A stretch of DNA of 15,711 nt from Bacilli bacterium (lineage in GTDB: Bacteria; Bacillota_I; Bacilli_A; RF39; UBA660). Location of the stretch: assembly GCA_017550205.1 (NCBI GenBank), contig JAFZPS010000066.1, positions 1-15,711 of the forward strand, read 5' to 3'. Below are positions 1-8,509 of this stretch, piece after piece. The notes beneath the pieces were generated by a model, which saw nothing but the letters and a program-made list of their open reading frames with translations, did not search any database and was not told where the DNA came from. Numbering within the stretch: the first letter of the stretch is position 1; every line of letters starts with the position of its first letter. The position numbers and the translations under genes are program-made.

Positions 1-1174
1 AACTGAAACTACAGGTCTTATTACGTACATGAGAACAGATTCAACTAGATTGAGTGCTGACTTTACTAGACCTGCAATGAAATACATTGAAGAAACATAT
101 GGAAAAGACTATGTTGGTCATGTTAAACAAGCTAAAGAAAAAGATAATGTTCAAGATGCCCATGAAGCAATTCGTCCAACTAGTGTCTTAAGAGAACCAA
201 CTAAAATTAAACAATATCTTTCTAGCGATGAATTTAAATTATATAGTTTAATCTATAAAAGAGCAATTGCTAGTTTAATGGCAGATGCTATATTAGATCA
301 AACTACTGTTATTTTAGATAATAATGGATATACATTTAAAACTACAGGAAGTATTATTATCTTCGATGGTTACTTAAAAGTATATGGTGATTATGAGTCT
401 AAAGATGATAAAGTAATCCCAGACTTTAAAGTTGGTGAAGAAAAAGTAACTTCTGATGTTGAAAAGAAAAGACATGAGACACAACCTAAACCAAGATACA
501 CTGAAGCAACTTTAATTAAAGAATTAGAAGAAAAAGGTATTGGTAGACCTTCTACTTATGCAACAATAATTGATACTATTAAGAGTCATGATTATGTTGT
601 ATTAAAAGAAAAGAAATTCTATCCAACAGATATGGGTTGTGAAACAAATGATAAACTTCAAGAATTCTTTAGTGATTTAATAAATACAGATTACACAAGT
701 AATATGGAAGAAAATCTTGATAAAGTAGCTGAAGAAAAAGCTGATAAAGTTAAGATTTTAAAAGACTTCTGGGAGTTATTTGAACCTAGAGTACAGAAAG
801 CATTTAAAGAAATGGAAAAGAAAGGTCCTGAAGAAACAGGGGAAACTTGTCCTGAATGTGGTTCCCCATTAGTACTTAGAAAAAGTAAATATGGAGAATT
901 CACTGCATGTAGTAATTATCCAACATGTAAATACATAAAAAGTGATAAAGAACCTGAAGAAGTAATTGAAGTATGTGATTGTCCAAATTGTTCTGGTAAA
1001 ATCATAGTACGTAAATCTCGTAAAGGTAAAGTATTCTATGGATGTAATAATTATCCTAAATGTAAAACAGCATATTGGGATAAACCTATAGATAAGAAAT
1101 GTCCAAAATGTGGAAACATGTTAACTGAAAAAAATAATCAAGTTAAATGTTCAAATTGTGATTATGAAGAATAA
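1..1174 (+). CDS. topA: DNA topoisomerase I, C-terminal part (5' partial)
   Basis: The reading frame is open from base 2, so the gene enters from outside the window; the ATG at 29 is internal. Type IA topoisomerase relaxes negatively supercoiled DNA through a covalent 5'-phosphotyrosyl link. The catalytic Tyr is codon 26-28, inside the family signature ITYMRTDSTRLS. Downstream are the RPTSV and GIGRPSTYA blocks (DNA-binding and gate domains). Three C-terminal zinc ribbons follow: CPEC...CSNYPTC (848-928), CPNC...CNNYPKC (about 977-1066) and CPKC...CSNC (about 1100-1162). All four Cys are present in each, as in typical bacterial TopA. The stop codon lies in the first bases of a terminator. The N-terminal Toprim domain is outside the window. 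The family assignment is secure. Confidence 0.97.
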   Translation, partial: TETTGLITYMRTDSTRLSADFTRPAMKYIEETYGKDYVGHVKQAKEKDNVQDAHEAIRPTSVLREPTKIKQYLSSDEFKLYSLIYKRAIASLMADAILDQTTVILDNNGYTFKTTGSIIIFDGYLKVYGDYESKDDKVIPDFKVGEEKVTSDVEKKRHETQPKPRYTEATLIKELEEKGIGRPSTYATIIDTIKSHDYVVLKEKKFYPTDMGCETNDKLQEFFSDLINTDYTSNMEENLDKVAEEKADKVKILKDFWELFEPRVQKAFKEMEKKGPEETGETCPECGSPLVLRKSKYGEFTACSNYPTCKYIKSDKEPEEVIEVCDCPNCSGKIIVRKSRKGKVFYGCNNYPKCKTAYWDKPIDKKCPKCGNMLTEKNNQVKCSNCDYEE

Positions 1175-1201
1175 AAGGAGTTACTCCTTTTTTTCTTTTT
1201 T
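1173..1201 (+). terminator. Rho-independent terminator after topA
   Basis: Stem AAAGGAG (1174-1180) pairs with CTCCTTT (1184-1190) around a 3-base loop. It is followed by a T-rich run to 1201 and directly abuts the topA stop codon. Confidence 0.88.
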
Positions 1202-1205
1202 ATGT

Positions 1206-1211
1206 TATAAT
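1206..1211 (+). promoter_or_regulatory. Candidate -10 box for the xer recombinase gene
   Basis: A perfect TATAAT just after the topA terminator. No convincing -35 is visible. Transcription would start near 1218, downstream of the ATG at 1216, which favours the ATG at 1234 as the real start of the next gene. Confidence 0.5.
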
Positions 1212-1233
1212 TTTTATGATAGGAAGTTTTATT

Positions 1234-2142
1234 ATGGATATAGAAAATATTAAAGAATTAACTGATTACTTAGATTATTTAAAATATCAAAAGAATTATT
1301 CAGACTATACAATTAATAATTATAAACATGACATAATAGAATATTTAGAATATCTAAGTAGTGAAAGTCTAGATTTTAAAAGTATAGAGTATAGTGATAT
1401 TAGATTTTATCTTATGTATTTAAAAGATACTAAGAAAGATGATAATACTTCTATTAATAGAAAACTAAGTTCTCTAAGAGGTTTTTATAAATACTTAGCT
1501 AATGAAAAAATAGTTAAGTCTAATGTATTTTCTTTAGTAAATGGACCTAAAAAAAGTAAGAAATTACCAAGGTATTTTGAATATAATGAATTAGAAGAAT
1601 TATTTAATGTACCAGATACTAGAACACCTCTAGGACAAAGAGATTCATTAATACTTGAAATGTTATATGCAACTGGAGTTCGTGTAGGAGAACTTGTTAA
1701 TATTAAAGTTAGTGATATAGACTTAGGTAGACGTAATATTATTATTCTAGGAAAAGGTAATAAAGAGAGATTCGTAACTTATGGAGAATACTGTGAAGAT
1801 ATATTAAAAACTTATTTAAATACTGGAAGAGTAAGTTTAAATATAAAACAATCAGATTATTTATTTTTAAATAATAATGGAGGACAATTAACTGATAGAG
1901 GAGTTAGATTTATTCTTGATAGATTAATACAAAAAACAACTTTAAATAAGAATATATCTCCTCATATGATTAGACATTCTTTCGCAACACATTTATTAAA
2001 TGAAGGTTGTGACTTACTAACAGTACAAAAACTATTAGGACATGAAAGTATAAAAGCAACACAAATTTATACACATGTAACTACTGATAGATTAAAAGAA
2101 GTATATTATAATAGTTTTCCTAGAGCTAAAAAAGATGATTAA
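1234..2142 (+). CDS. xerC: Tyrosine recombinase XerC/XerD family
   Basis: A 302-aa site-specific recombinase, the usual size for Xer proteins, which resolve chromosome dimers at dif. An N-terminal SAM-like core-binding domain covers about residues 5-95, with NRKLSSLRGFYKYL typical. The catalytic domain covers about 110-295. The full catalytic set is visible: R150 in ATGVR, K174 in GKGNKER, H244 and R247 in PHMIRHSF, H270 in LLGHES, and Y279 in TQIYTHV. I chose ATG 1234 because AGGAAG lies 7 bases upstream; the in-frame ATG at 1216 has no ribosome binding site and falls before the likely transcription start. Placement after topA matches the topA-(trmFO)-xerC (codV) order in Bacillus, hence the symbol, but XerC and XerD cannot be separated by sequence alone here. 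Confidence 0.9.
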   Translation: MDIENIKELTDYLDYLKYQKNYSDYTINNYKHDIIEYLEYLSSESLDFKSIEYSDIRFYLMYLKDTKKDDNTSINRKLSSLRGFYKYLANEKIVKSNVFSLVNGPKKSKKLPRYFEYNELEELFNVPDTRTPLGQRDSLILEMLYATGVRVGELVNIKVSDIDLGRRNIIILGKGNKERFVTYGEYCEDILKTYLNTGRVSLNIKQSDYLFLNNNGGQLTDRGVRFILDRLIQKTTLNKNISPHMIRHSFATHLLNEGCDLLTVQKLLGHESIKATQIYTHVTTDRLKEVYYNSFPRAKKDD

Positions 2143-2173
2143 ATGAAAGAGAAACTCTTTCATTTTCTTTTTA
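2141..2173 (+). terminator. Rho-independent terminator after xerC
   Basis: A perfect 11-bp stem, AAATGAAAGAG (2141-2151) with CTCTTTCATTT (2155-2165), has an AAA loop and a T-rich tail. It overlaps the last two bases of the xerC stop codon. An in-frame ATG at 2143 lies in this stem and is not a plausible start for the next gene. Confidence 0.9.
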
Positions 2174-2180
2174 TATTAGA

Positions 2181-2186
2181 TATAAT
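2181..2186 (+). promoter_or_regulatory. Candidate -10 box for the comN-secDF-relA operon
   Basis: TATAAT directly downstream of the xerC terminator. A weak -35 candidate, TTTCAT at 2158-2163, sits 17 bases upstream but overlaps the terminator stem. Expected transcription start is near 2193, giving a short leader to the ATG at 2218. Confidence 0.45.
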
Positions 2187-2217
2187 AATTATGTATTCAT
2201 ATAAGGATGTGGTCTTT

Positions 2218-2478
2218 ATGGATTTAGAATTTTCATCTTTGAAAGATTTGTATTTAAGAGTAGAACCTGCACTAAATGCAAAAAAGACTGAACTAGATAG
2301 AATTGGATTATCTTATATAGAAAAAAAAGATATCTGGGAATATTTAGTAGAAGCTAAATGGAAGCAAGGAAAAGATTTAATGCTTTCAGATATAGTAGAT
2401 GATATTTTAAATACTGATTGTAATCTTATAGATAAGTATTACAAAGATTCCTTAAATGATAATAATAATAATAATTGA
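2218..2478 (+). CDS. comN: ComN-like post-transcriptional regulator
   Basis: An 86-aa protein with a predicted helical core (residues about 5-72) and a low-complexity Asn tail. The pattern LyLRVEPALNAKKTEL, then IW.YL..AKW and L.DIVDDIL, resembles what I recall of the B. subtilis ComN/YrzD family. ComN is known to act post-transcriptionally on the comE operon and to sit at division sites and poles. Its position immediately before secDF, as I recall for Bacillus yrzD, supports the call. The start is ATG 2218, with AAGGA at 2203-2207. The in-frame ATGs at 2143 and 2191 lie in the terminator and upstream of the expected transcription start. The role in this organism is unknown; no competence genes are visible here. 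Confidence 0.7.
   Translation: MDLEFSSLKDLYLRVEPALNAKKTELDRIGLSYIEKKDIWEYLVEAKWKQGKDLMLSDIVDDILNTDCNLIDKYYKDSLNDNNNNN
2461..2475 (+). repeat. (AAT)5 trinucleotide repeat encoding an Asn tail
   Basis: Five AAT units immediately precede the TGA stop of the comN-like gene, giving a C-terminal poly-Asn tail. The repeat also lies 2-17 bases before the secDF ribosome binding site, so slippage would change only the tail length and the spacing there. Confidence 0.85.
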
Positions 2479-2489
2479 AAGGTGATTTT

Positions 2490-4778
2490 ATGGCAAAAAG
2501 TAATGTAAAAAAAGTAAAAAGTAGGGTTATAGTTAAATCGATTATACTAATAGCATTAGTTACTATAATTGGATTTCTATTTGTACCTTTATTTAAAGGA
2601 TTAAAATTTGGTTTAGACTTACAAGGAGGATTTGAAATTCTTTATAAAGCAGAAACTATTGATGGTTCTAAAATGACTAATGAAAAGTTAACTGCTACTT
2701 ATAAAACATTAAGTAAAAGAATTGATAGTTTAGGAGTAAGTGAACCTGAAATTATCGTAGAAGGAAATGATAGAATTCGTGTTAAACTAGCTGGAGTTAA
2801 AAATCCAGAAGAAGCACGTACACAATTATCTACAGTAGCAACTTTATCATTTAGAGATACTGATAATAAATTATTAATGACAAGTGATGTATTAGAAGCA
2901 GGACATGCTAAAATAGGACAAGATGCTAGTGGTAATCCTGCAGTATCACTATCTGTAAAAGATAAAGATAAGTTCTATCAAGTTACTAAAGAAATAAGTG
3001 AACGTGGAGAAGGAAATAATTTAATTGTTATTTGGTTAGACTTCAATGATTTAACAGATAGTTATTCTAAAGAAGGGAATCTATGTGGAACTAATGCTTC
3101 TAACTGTTTAAGTGCAGCTACAGTTTCTCAAGGATTTGCTAGTGATGTAATTATTCAAGGTAATTTTACATTAGAAGAAGTTTCTAATTTGGTAGATTTA
3201 ATTAATAGTGGATCACTTCCATCTAAATTAGTTGAGGTATCTTCAACTACAGTAGGAGCATCATTTGGAGAAGGAACACTTGCAACTACATTAACTGCCG
3301 GTATTATTGCAATCATTGCTATCATGTTAATTTTAATCATAATTTATCACTTCAGTGGATTTATCTCTAGTGTAAGTATGATGATTTATACATTCTTAGT
3401 ATTTGGAGTATTCTGGATAGTAGGAGGAGTATTAACACTTCCTGGAATTGCTGCATTAGTACTTGGTATTGGTATGGCAGTAGATTCTAATGTAATTACA
3501 TTCTCAAGAATAAAAGAAGAATTATTAAAAGGTAAAAGTTTACCTACAGCATTTAAAGAAGGATCTAAATCAAGCTTTAGTGCAATTATAGATTCAAATA
3601 TTACTACTATTATAGTAGCAATTATAATGTTTATGTTTGGTGAATCCAGTATCAAGGGATTTGCTACTATGTTAATTATTACTGTATTAGTAACTATGTT
3701 TACTATGGTATTCTTAACTAGATTCTTATTAAAGATATTTGTTAATAGTGAATATTTTAATGATAAAACAAATTTATTTATAAATGTTAAATCTAAAGAT
3801 ATCCCTAATGTAAGTAAAAATGAAAAAGTAAAAGAAAATAAATATACTAAGATTAATTTCTTAAAACATAAAAAGATTTCTATTGGTATTTCACTAATTA
3901 TTATTTTAGTAGGTGGAGTATTAATAGGAGTTAAAGGATTAAACTTAGGTATTGATTATAAAGCAGGGACTTCTATTACTGTAGTAAGTGATAACAAAAT
4001 GACTATTAAAGGTATTAAAGAAGATTTAAAAGAATTAGAAATATCTACAAAGAACATTACTAAGAGTGATGATGAAGTATATATTAGATTAGATAAAACA
4101 TTAGATGGAGAAAAAGTAAAAGAAGTAAATTCATACTTTGAAGAAAAATATGATGCTAAAGTTAATATTGGTGTAGTAACTAATATGGTTCAAAAAGAAT
4201 TAGTTAAGAATGCTATACTTTCAGTATTAATAGCATTATTAGGAATTATTATATATGTATCACTTAGATTTAAATTTAGTTATGCAGTAGGTGGTGTTGT
4301 TGCACTTCTACATGACGTAGCTATTATGTTTAGTGTATTTGCAATCTTCCGTTTTGAAGTAAGTTCAATGTTTATTGCAGCAGTACTTGCAATAATCGGA
4401 TATTCTATTAATGATACAATTGTATCTTTCGATAGGATAAGAGAAAACTTATCAAAAGAAGAATGGAAAAAAATAACAAAAGAAAAATTTGAAAGTATTT
4501 GTAATCGTAGTATTGGAGAAACATTTACAAGAACAATCTATACTACAGTTACAACATTATTACCAGTAGTAATATTAATATTATTAGGATCAAGTGGTAT
4601 ATTTACATTTAATATGGCTATGCTATTTGGACTTATTGCTGGTACATATTCATCTATCTTTATTGCAACAGTTGTATTTATGGCAATAGAGAAAAGAAAT
4701 TTAGGAAAAGAAGAAAAGAAGAAAAAAGTATATACAGATGATTTTGAGGAAAAGAAAATAAAAGGTATTAACTGTTAG
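2490..4778 (+). CDS. secDF: Fused protein translocase subunit SecDF
   Basis: A 762-aa membrane protein that uses the proton gradient to help pull Sec substrates across the membrane. SecD half: TM1 about 14-36, the D1 motif GLDLQGGFEILY at 41-52, an extracytoplasmic P1 region about 55-255, and a TM bundle about 268-415 containing LGIGMAVDSNVITFSRIKEEL, with the key TM4 Asp at 332. SecF half: TM about 462-482, GLNLGIDYKAGTSI at 483-496, and a TM bundle about 573-733 containing HDVAIMFSVFAIF and GYSINDTIVSFDRIREN. Fusion of SecD and SecF is usual in Bacillus. The start is ATG 2490 with AAAGGTGA just upstream; an in-frame TTG at 2475 overlaps the previous stop and lacks a site. Two Cys (199 and 206) lie in the outer P1 region and could form a disulfide. 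Confidence 0.96.
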   Translation: MAKSNVKKVKSRVIVKSIILIALVTIIGFLFVPLFKGLKFGLDLQGGFEILYKAETIDGSKMTNEKLTATYKTLSKRIDSLGVSEPEIIVEGNDRIRVKLAGVKNPEEARTQLSTVATLSFRDTDNKLLMTSDVLEAGHAKIGQDASGNPAVSLSVKDKDKFYQVTKEISERGEGNNLIVIWLDFNDLTDSYSKEGNLCGTNASNCLSAATVSQGFASDVIIQGNFTLEEVSNLVDLINSGSLPSKLVEVSSTTVGASFGEGTLATTLTAGIIAIIAIMLILIIIYHFSGFISSVSMMIYTFLVFGVFWIVGGVLTLPGIAALVLGIGMAVDSNVITFSRIKEELLKGKSLPTAFKEGSKSSFSAIIDSNITTIIVAIIMFMFGESSIKGFATMLIITVLVTMFTMVFLTRFLLKIFVNSEYFNDKTNLFINVKSKDIPNVSKNEKVKENKYTKINFLKHKKISIGISLIIILVGGVLIGVKGLNLGIDYKAGTSITVVSDNKMTIKGIKEDLKELEISTKNITKSDDEVYIRLDKTLDGEKVKEVNSYFEEKYDAKVNIGVVTNMVQKELVKNAILSVLIALLGIIIYVSLRFKFSYAVGGVVALLHDVAIMFSVFAIFRFEVSSMFIAAVLAIIGYSINDTIVSFDRIRENLSKEEWKKITKEKFESICNRSIGETFTRTIYTTVTTLLPVVILILLGSSGIFTFNMAMLFGLIAGTYSSIFIATVVFMAIEKRNLGKEEKKKKVYTDDFEEKKIKGINC

Positions 4779-4798
4779 TTAAGACTAATAGAGGGGAG

Positions 4799-6964
4799 AT
4801 GAGTTCTTTGTCTATAGGAAAAAATGAAGAATTAACAATTGAAGAAATAGTTTCTAAAGCTCGTTCATATATTGAAGATGAAGAACAGATTCAAGTGATT
4901 GAGAAAGCGTATGACTTTGCTAAGAGAAAACATGAAGGACAATTTCGTAAGAGTGGGGAACCTTATATTACCCATCCTATGAATGTAGCTTTAATACTTA
5001 TTTCAGTATATGCAGACTTCGAAACAATTTCAGCAGGACTTATGCATGATGTATTAGAAGATTGTGATTGTACTCCTGAAGAAATGGAAAATGAATTTGG
5101 TCCTGTGATTACTAAATTAGTAAAAGGAGTAACAAAGTTATCTAAAATTAATTTCTCAACAGAAAATGAATATTTAATAGATTATTATAAAAAAATAATT
5201 GTTGGAATGAGTGAAGATGTAAGAGTTATAATTATTAAACTTGCTGATCGTCTTCATAATATGAGAACTTTATGGGCAATACCTGAAGATAGACAAAAAG
5301 TAAAAGCACATGAAGCATTAGAAATACTTGCTCCTATTGCTCACCATTTAGGTATCCATAAAATTAAAAGTGAATTAGAAGATTTATCTCTTAGATATTT
5401 AAAACCTGATGTATTTTATGATATAGCAGAAAAATTAAATAAGACTAAGTTAGAAAGAGATAAAGCGGTATTTGATATGGAAAAAGAAGTAAGTGATTTA
5501 CTTGATGAATATCATATACCACATGAAATGAAAGGTAGAGCTAAAAGTATTTATAGTATTTATAATAAACTTGATAAAGGTAAGAAGTTTAGTGATATCT
5601 ATGACTTAATGGGTTTAAGAATACTAGTAAATACAGAACAAGAATGTTACTTAGCTTTAGGTTTAATCCATTCTAAGTTTAGACCTCTTCCTAGAAGATT
5701 TAAAGATTATATAGCTATGCCAAAACCTAATATGTATCAATCATTACATACAACAGTATTTGGTATAGATGGTTATTTATTTGAAATACAAATAAGAACA
5801 TATGAAATGGATGAAGTAGCTGAAAATGGTATTGCTTCACACTGGGCTTATAAAGAAAATGGTGGAAGTAAAACTAATGCTAATCTTCAAACTACTACAG
5901 AACAAAAACTTCAATTCTTTAAATCAATTATTGATTTAAGAAATGATAAGATGAGTAGTGAAGAATTTGTTAATAGTGTAAAAGATGAAGTATTAAATAA
6001 TAATATATATTGTTTTACTCCTAAAGGAGATGTCATAGAATTACCTAAAGGAGCTACTCCATTAGACTTTGCATATAAGATTCATACTAAAGTAGGAGAA
6101 ACTACTGTAGGAGCTATTGTTAATAATAATATAGTTCCACTAAACTATGAATTAAAAGATAATGATATTGTAAAAATCAATACTAATAAAACGTCTACTC
6201 CTTCTAAAGAGTGGATCAATATGGTAAAAAGTACTGCTACTAGAAACAAAATAAGAGCATTCTTTACTAAAAATGATAGAGAAATATATGTAGAACGTGG
6301 TAAGTACATATTAGAAAAAGAATTAAGAAAAAGAAAACTTGTATTTAATGAATTCTTAACAGATGAAAATATTAAAAAGATTTGTGAAACTATTAAAGTA
6401 GATAATCTAGAAGAAGTATATTTATCTATAGGTAATGGTAAACAACCAGTAAATGCTGTTATTAATATTATTGATAGAATAGAAGAAGTACCAGCACCTA
6501 AAGTAGTTAAGATAGCTTCTAAATCTTTAGATACAGATATTATAGTAAGTGGTATCGATAAGGTAAAAGTCAATCTAGCTGCTTGCTGTTGCCCTGTATA
6601 TGGTGATGAAATAATAGGTTATATTACTAAAGGCAATGGTATCACAATACATAGAATTAATTGCCATAACTTGGAAATGTTAGAAGATAGAACACTAGAT
6701 GTTAAATGGAATAATGATACTAGTAAGAGATATCTTTCATATCTACTTATTTATACAAATGATAGTAAGAATCATATGTTAGATTTAGTACAAAGTATTT
6801 CAATGGTAAATGTAAGTGTTGATGGTATAAAGATAATGAATCAATCAGATAAAACTACATATGAAGTATCATGCTTTGTAACAGGATTAGAACAGTTAGA
6901 AAAACTTATCTTAAATCTTAATAAAAATAAATTTATTGAAAGAGTTGAGAGGGAAATAAGATGA
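4799..6964 (+). CDS. relA: Bifunctional (p)ppGpp synthetase/hydrolase Rel
   Basis: A 721-aa long RelA/SpoT homolog controlling the stringent response. HD hydrolase domain about 35-195: H59, H83-D84, E87-D88 and D150 are all present, so hydrolysis should work. Synthetase domain about 225-350: GRAKSIYSIYNK, RFKD at 300-303, YQSLHT and FEIQIRT. RFKD is the RxKD motif of bifunctional enzymes rather than the ExDD of monofunctional RelA. The TGS domain is about 402-462, a helical region follows, the conserved-Cys/zinc-finger region is 593-630 (AACCCP, NCHN), and the ACT domain is about 645-718. The start is uncertain: GAGGGG at 4791-4796 is only 2 bases from ATG 4799 but 11 from an in-frame TTG at 4808, so translation may begin at the TTG. 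It is 20 bases from secDF and overlaps dtd by 4. Confidence 0.96.
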   Translation: MSSLSIGKNEELTIEEIVSKARSYIEDEEQIQVIEKAYDFAKRKHEGQFRKSGEPYITHPMNVALILISVYADFETISAGLMHDVLEDCDCTPEEMENEFGPVITKLVKGVTKLSKINFSTENEYLIDYYKKIIVGMSEDVRVIIIKLADRLHNMRTLWAIPEDRQKVKAHEALEILAPIAHHLGIHKIKSELEDLSLRYLKPDVFYDIAEKLNKTKLERDKAVFDMEKEVSDLLDEYHIPHEMKGRAKSIYSIYNKLDKGKKFSDIYDLMGLRILVNTEQECYLALGLIHSKFRPLPRRFKDYIAMPKPNMYQSLHTTVFGIDGYLFEIQIRTYEMDEVAENGIASHWAYKENGGSKTNANLQTTTEQKLQFFKSIIDLRNDKMSSEEFVNSVKDEVLNNNIYCFTPKGDVIELPKGATPLDFAYKIHTKVGETTVGAIVNNNIVPLNYELKDNDIVKINTNKTSTPSKEWINMVKSTATRNKIRAFFTKNDREIYVERGKYILEKELRKRKLVFNEFLTDENIKKICETIKVDNLEEVYLSIGNGKQPVNAVINIIDRIEEVPAPKVVKIASKSLDTDIIVSGIDKVKVNLAACCCPVYGDEIIGYITKGNGITIHRINCHNLEMLEDRTLDVKWNNDTSKRYLSYLLIYTNDSKNHMLDLVQSISMVNVSVDGIKIMNQSDKTTYEVSCFVTGLEQLEKLILNLNKNKFIERVEREIR

Positions 6965-7395
6965 GAGTATTAGTTCAAAAAAGTTTAGATTCTAGTGTAT
7001 CAATAGATGACAAAATAGTAGGTAAAATAGATAGTGGTTTAGTCCTATTAGTAGGATTTACTGAAGGGGATAATATAGATAAAATAAATTACTTAATAAA
7101 TAAAGTATTAAACTTAAGAGTATTTGAAGATGAAAATGGAGTAATGAATAAATCTATTTTAGAAGTAGGTGGAAGTATATTATCTATTTCACAATTTACA
7201 TTATATGCTGATACATCAAAAGGGAATAGACCAAGTTATATGAAAGCTTTAAGAGGAGAAGAATCTACTAAGTTATATGATTTGTTTAATGAAGAATTAA
7301 GTAAACATATACATGTAGAAAAAGGTATCTTTGGAGCTGATATGTTAGTTAATATAAAAAATGATGGTCCTTGTACTATCTTATTGGAGAGATGA
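6961..7395 (+). CDS. dtd: D-aminoacyl-tRNA deacylase
   Basis: A 144-aa cytosolic dimeric enzyme that removes D-amino acids from mischarged tRNAs. Both family motifs are intact: SQFTLYADTSKGNRP (77-91) and the NDGPCT motif (134-139), whose Gly136-Pro137 would form the cross-subunit Gly-cisPro loop that gives chiral selectivity. The length matches the usual ~145-150 aa. The ATG overlaps the relA stop in an ATGA arrangement with a purine-rich site (GAGAGGGA) before it, so the two are translationally coupled. The relA-dtd order is the same as in B. subtilis. Confidence 0.95.
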   Translation: MRVLVQKSLDSSVSIDDKIVGKIDSGLVLLVGFTEGDNIDKINYLINKVLNLRVFEDENGVMNKSILEVGGSILSISQFTLYADTSKGNRPSYMKALRGEESTKLYDLFNEELSKHIHVEKGIFGADMLVNIKNDGPCTILLER

Positions 7396-7397
7396 TT

Positions 7398-8453
7398 ATG
7401 TTTAAGAATAAATTGAATTATAAAATAATAAACTTAGCTGCATTAATGTTATTACTATATATTGGTATAACTAATATTAGTATATGGTGGGGTATATTTA
7501 TGAAATGTGTTAGTCTATTAGCACCATTCATTGTAGCTTTTGCTTTTGCATATGCATTAACACCACTAGTTAGATTCTTAGATAAGAAATTACCTAGATG
7601 GGCAGCATTACTAATAGTAATCCTAGGAACAGTATTAATACTATTTGGTATAATTGCTATTACATTACCATTATTGTATGATCAATTAAAATTATTAATT
7701 AAAATGTTAATAGAAGTATTTAATAATTTTAATGATAAATTTAATATAAATATAGGTAATTTTGAAATACAAATAACAGACTACTTAAATGAAATCTTAA
7801 AAAGTATAGGTAATATCACAAGTTCTACTACTATGGATATCTTAAATAAGTCATTTGATTTTATAGGTAAATTCATTGTAGGATTTGTAGGATTTATATA
7901 TTTCTTAATGGATATGAATAAAATAAGAGCTAGAGTAAAAGAATTATTATTATCTATTAATAAAAGAAGTTTTAAATATATTAAATGTATGGATAAAGAA
8001 ATTACTAATTACTTAAAAGGTTTAGGTATATTTATGGTAATTCAATTATTTGAATATAGTTTATTATTCCTTGTGATAGGACATCCAAACTGGTTAATCT
8101 TAGGAGTACTTGCTTGTATAACTACAGTAATTCCATACTTTGGAGGTTTAATAACTAATATTATAGCTATTGTTTTAGCTAGTGTAGTATCTCTACCATT
8201 AGTAATTGCTACTACAATAATATGTTTAATATTCCCACAATTAGATGGATATGTAATAAGTCCTAAAGTATATGGTAAAACAAATAATGTTAATCCATTA
8301 ATAACTATTATGGCTGTATCTATTGGTGGAACTATAGCAGGTGTTCCTGGTATTATTATAGCTTTACCAATATACTTATTAATAAGAGAAACATATCATT
8401 TCTTTAAGAAAGATTTAAAAGAAGGAATAGATAAAGTAAAAGAAAGCATTTAA
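7398..8453 (+). CDS. AI-2E family transporter (PerM/YrrI-like) membrane protein
   Basis: A 351-aa polytopic protein. Hydrophobic segments are at about 10-28, 36-58, 68-94, 155-171, 208-227, 231-275 (two helices), 270-285 and 300-330, with a long amphipathic stretch (95-150) between the third and fourth. The block VLACITTVIPYFGGLITNIIA and the C-terminal GGTIAGVPGIIIALP are typical of the PF01594 family. Members are variously linked to AI-2 export or Na+/H+ exchange; substrate is not predictable here. ATG 7398 has GGAGAGA at 7386-7392, 5 bases away; an in-frame alternative start at 7371 would overlap dtd and has no site. It lies 2 bases after the dtd stop and is the last gene of the operon. 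Confidence 0.88.
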   Translation: MFKNKLNYKIINLAALMLLLYIGITNISIWWGIFMKCVSLLAPFIVAFAFAYALTPLVRFLDKKLPRWAALLIVILGTVLILFGIIAITLPLLYDQLKLLIKMLIEVFNNFNDKFNINIGNFEIQITDYLNEILKSIGNITSSTTMDILNKSFDFIGKFIVGFVGFIYFLMDMNKIRARVKELLLSINKRSFKYIKCMDKEITNYLKGLGIFMVIQLFEYSLLFLVIGHPNWLILGVLACITTVIPYFGGLITNIIAIVLASVVSLPLVIATTIICLIFPQLDGYVISPKVYGKTNNVNPLITIMAVSIGGTIAGVPGIIIALPIYLLIRETYHFFKKDLKEGIDKVKESI

Positions 8454-8475
8454 TACTTTCTTTTATTAATATTTT
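8437..8475 (+). terminator. Candidate terminator after the AI-2E family gene
   Basis: Stem AAAAGAAAG (8437-8445) pairs with CTTTCTTTT (8455-8463) around a 9-base loop containing the stop codon. A broken T-rich stretch to 8475 follows. The stem is all-weak apart from two G-C pairs, so termination may be partial. Confidence 0.6.
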
Positions 8476-8477
8476 TG

Positions 8478-8488
8478 TTATAATATAA
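8478..8488 (+). promoter_or_regulatory. Overlapping TATAAT boxes before the M3-like gene
   Basis: Two overlapping TATAAT hexamers (8478-8483 and 8483-8488) lie downstream of the candidate terminator and 20-30 bases before the next start. No good -35 is visible, so this is only a candidate. Confidence 0.4.
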
Positions 8489-8509
8489 TCTGTCTTTAGG
8501 AGGAAAAAT

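Noticed and set aside
1234..2142. The Xer recombinase as an integrase of a mobile element
   Set aside because: Size, motifs and position after topA fit the housekeeping XerC/D; no attachment repeats, tRNA gene or phage genes are nearby.
2143..2217. A longer N-terminus for the comN-like protein from ATG 2143
   Set aside because: The ATG is inside the xerC terminator stem and upstream of the likely promoter; ATG 2218 has a usable ribosome binding site.
6145..6573. A long minus-strand open frame inside rel (also those inside secDF, topA, hisS and the 294-aa gene)
   Set aside because: These are antisense shadows of well-supported genes, without ribosome binding sites or recognisable motifs.
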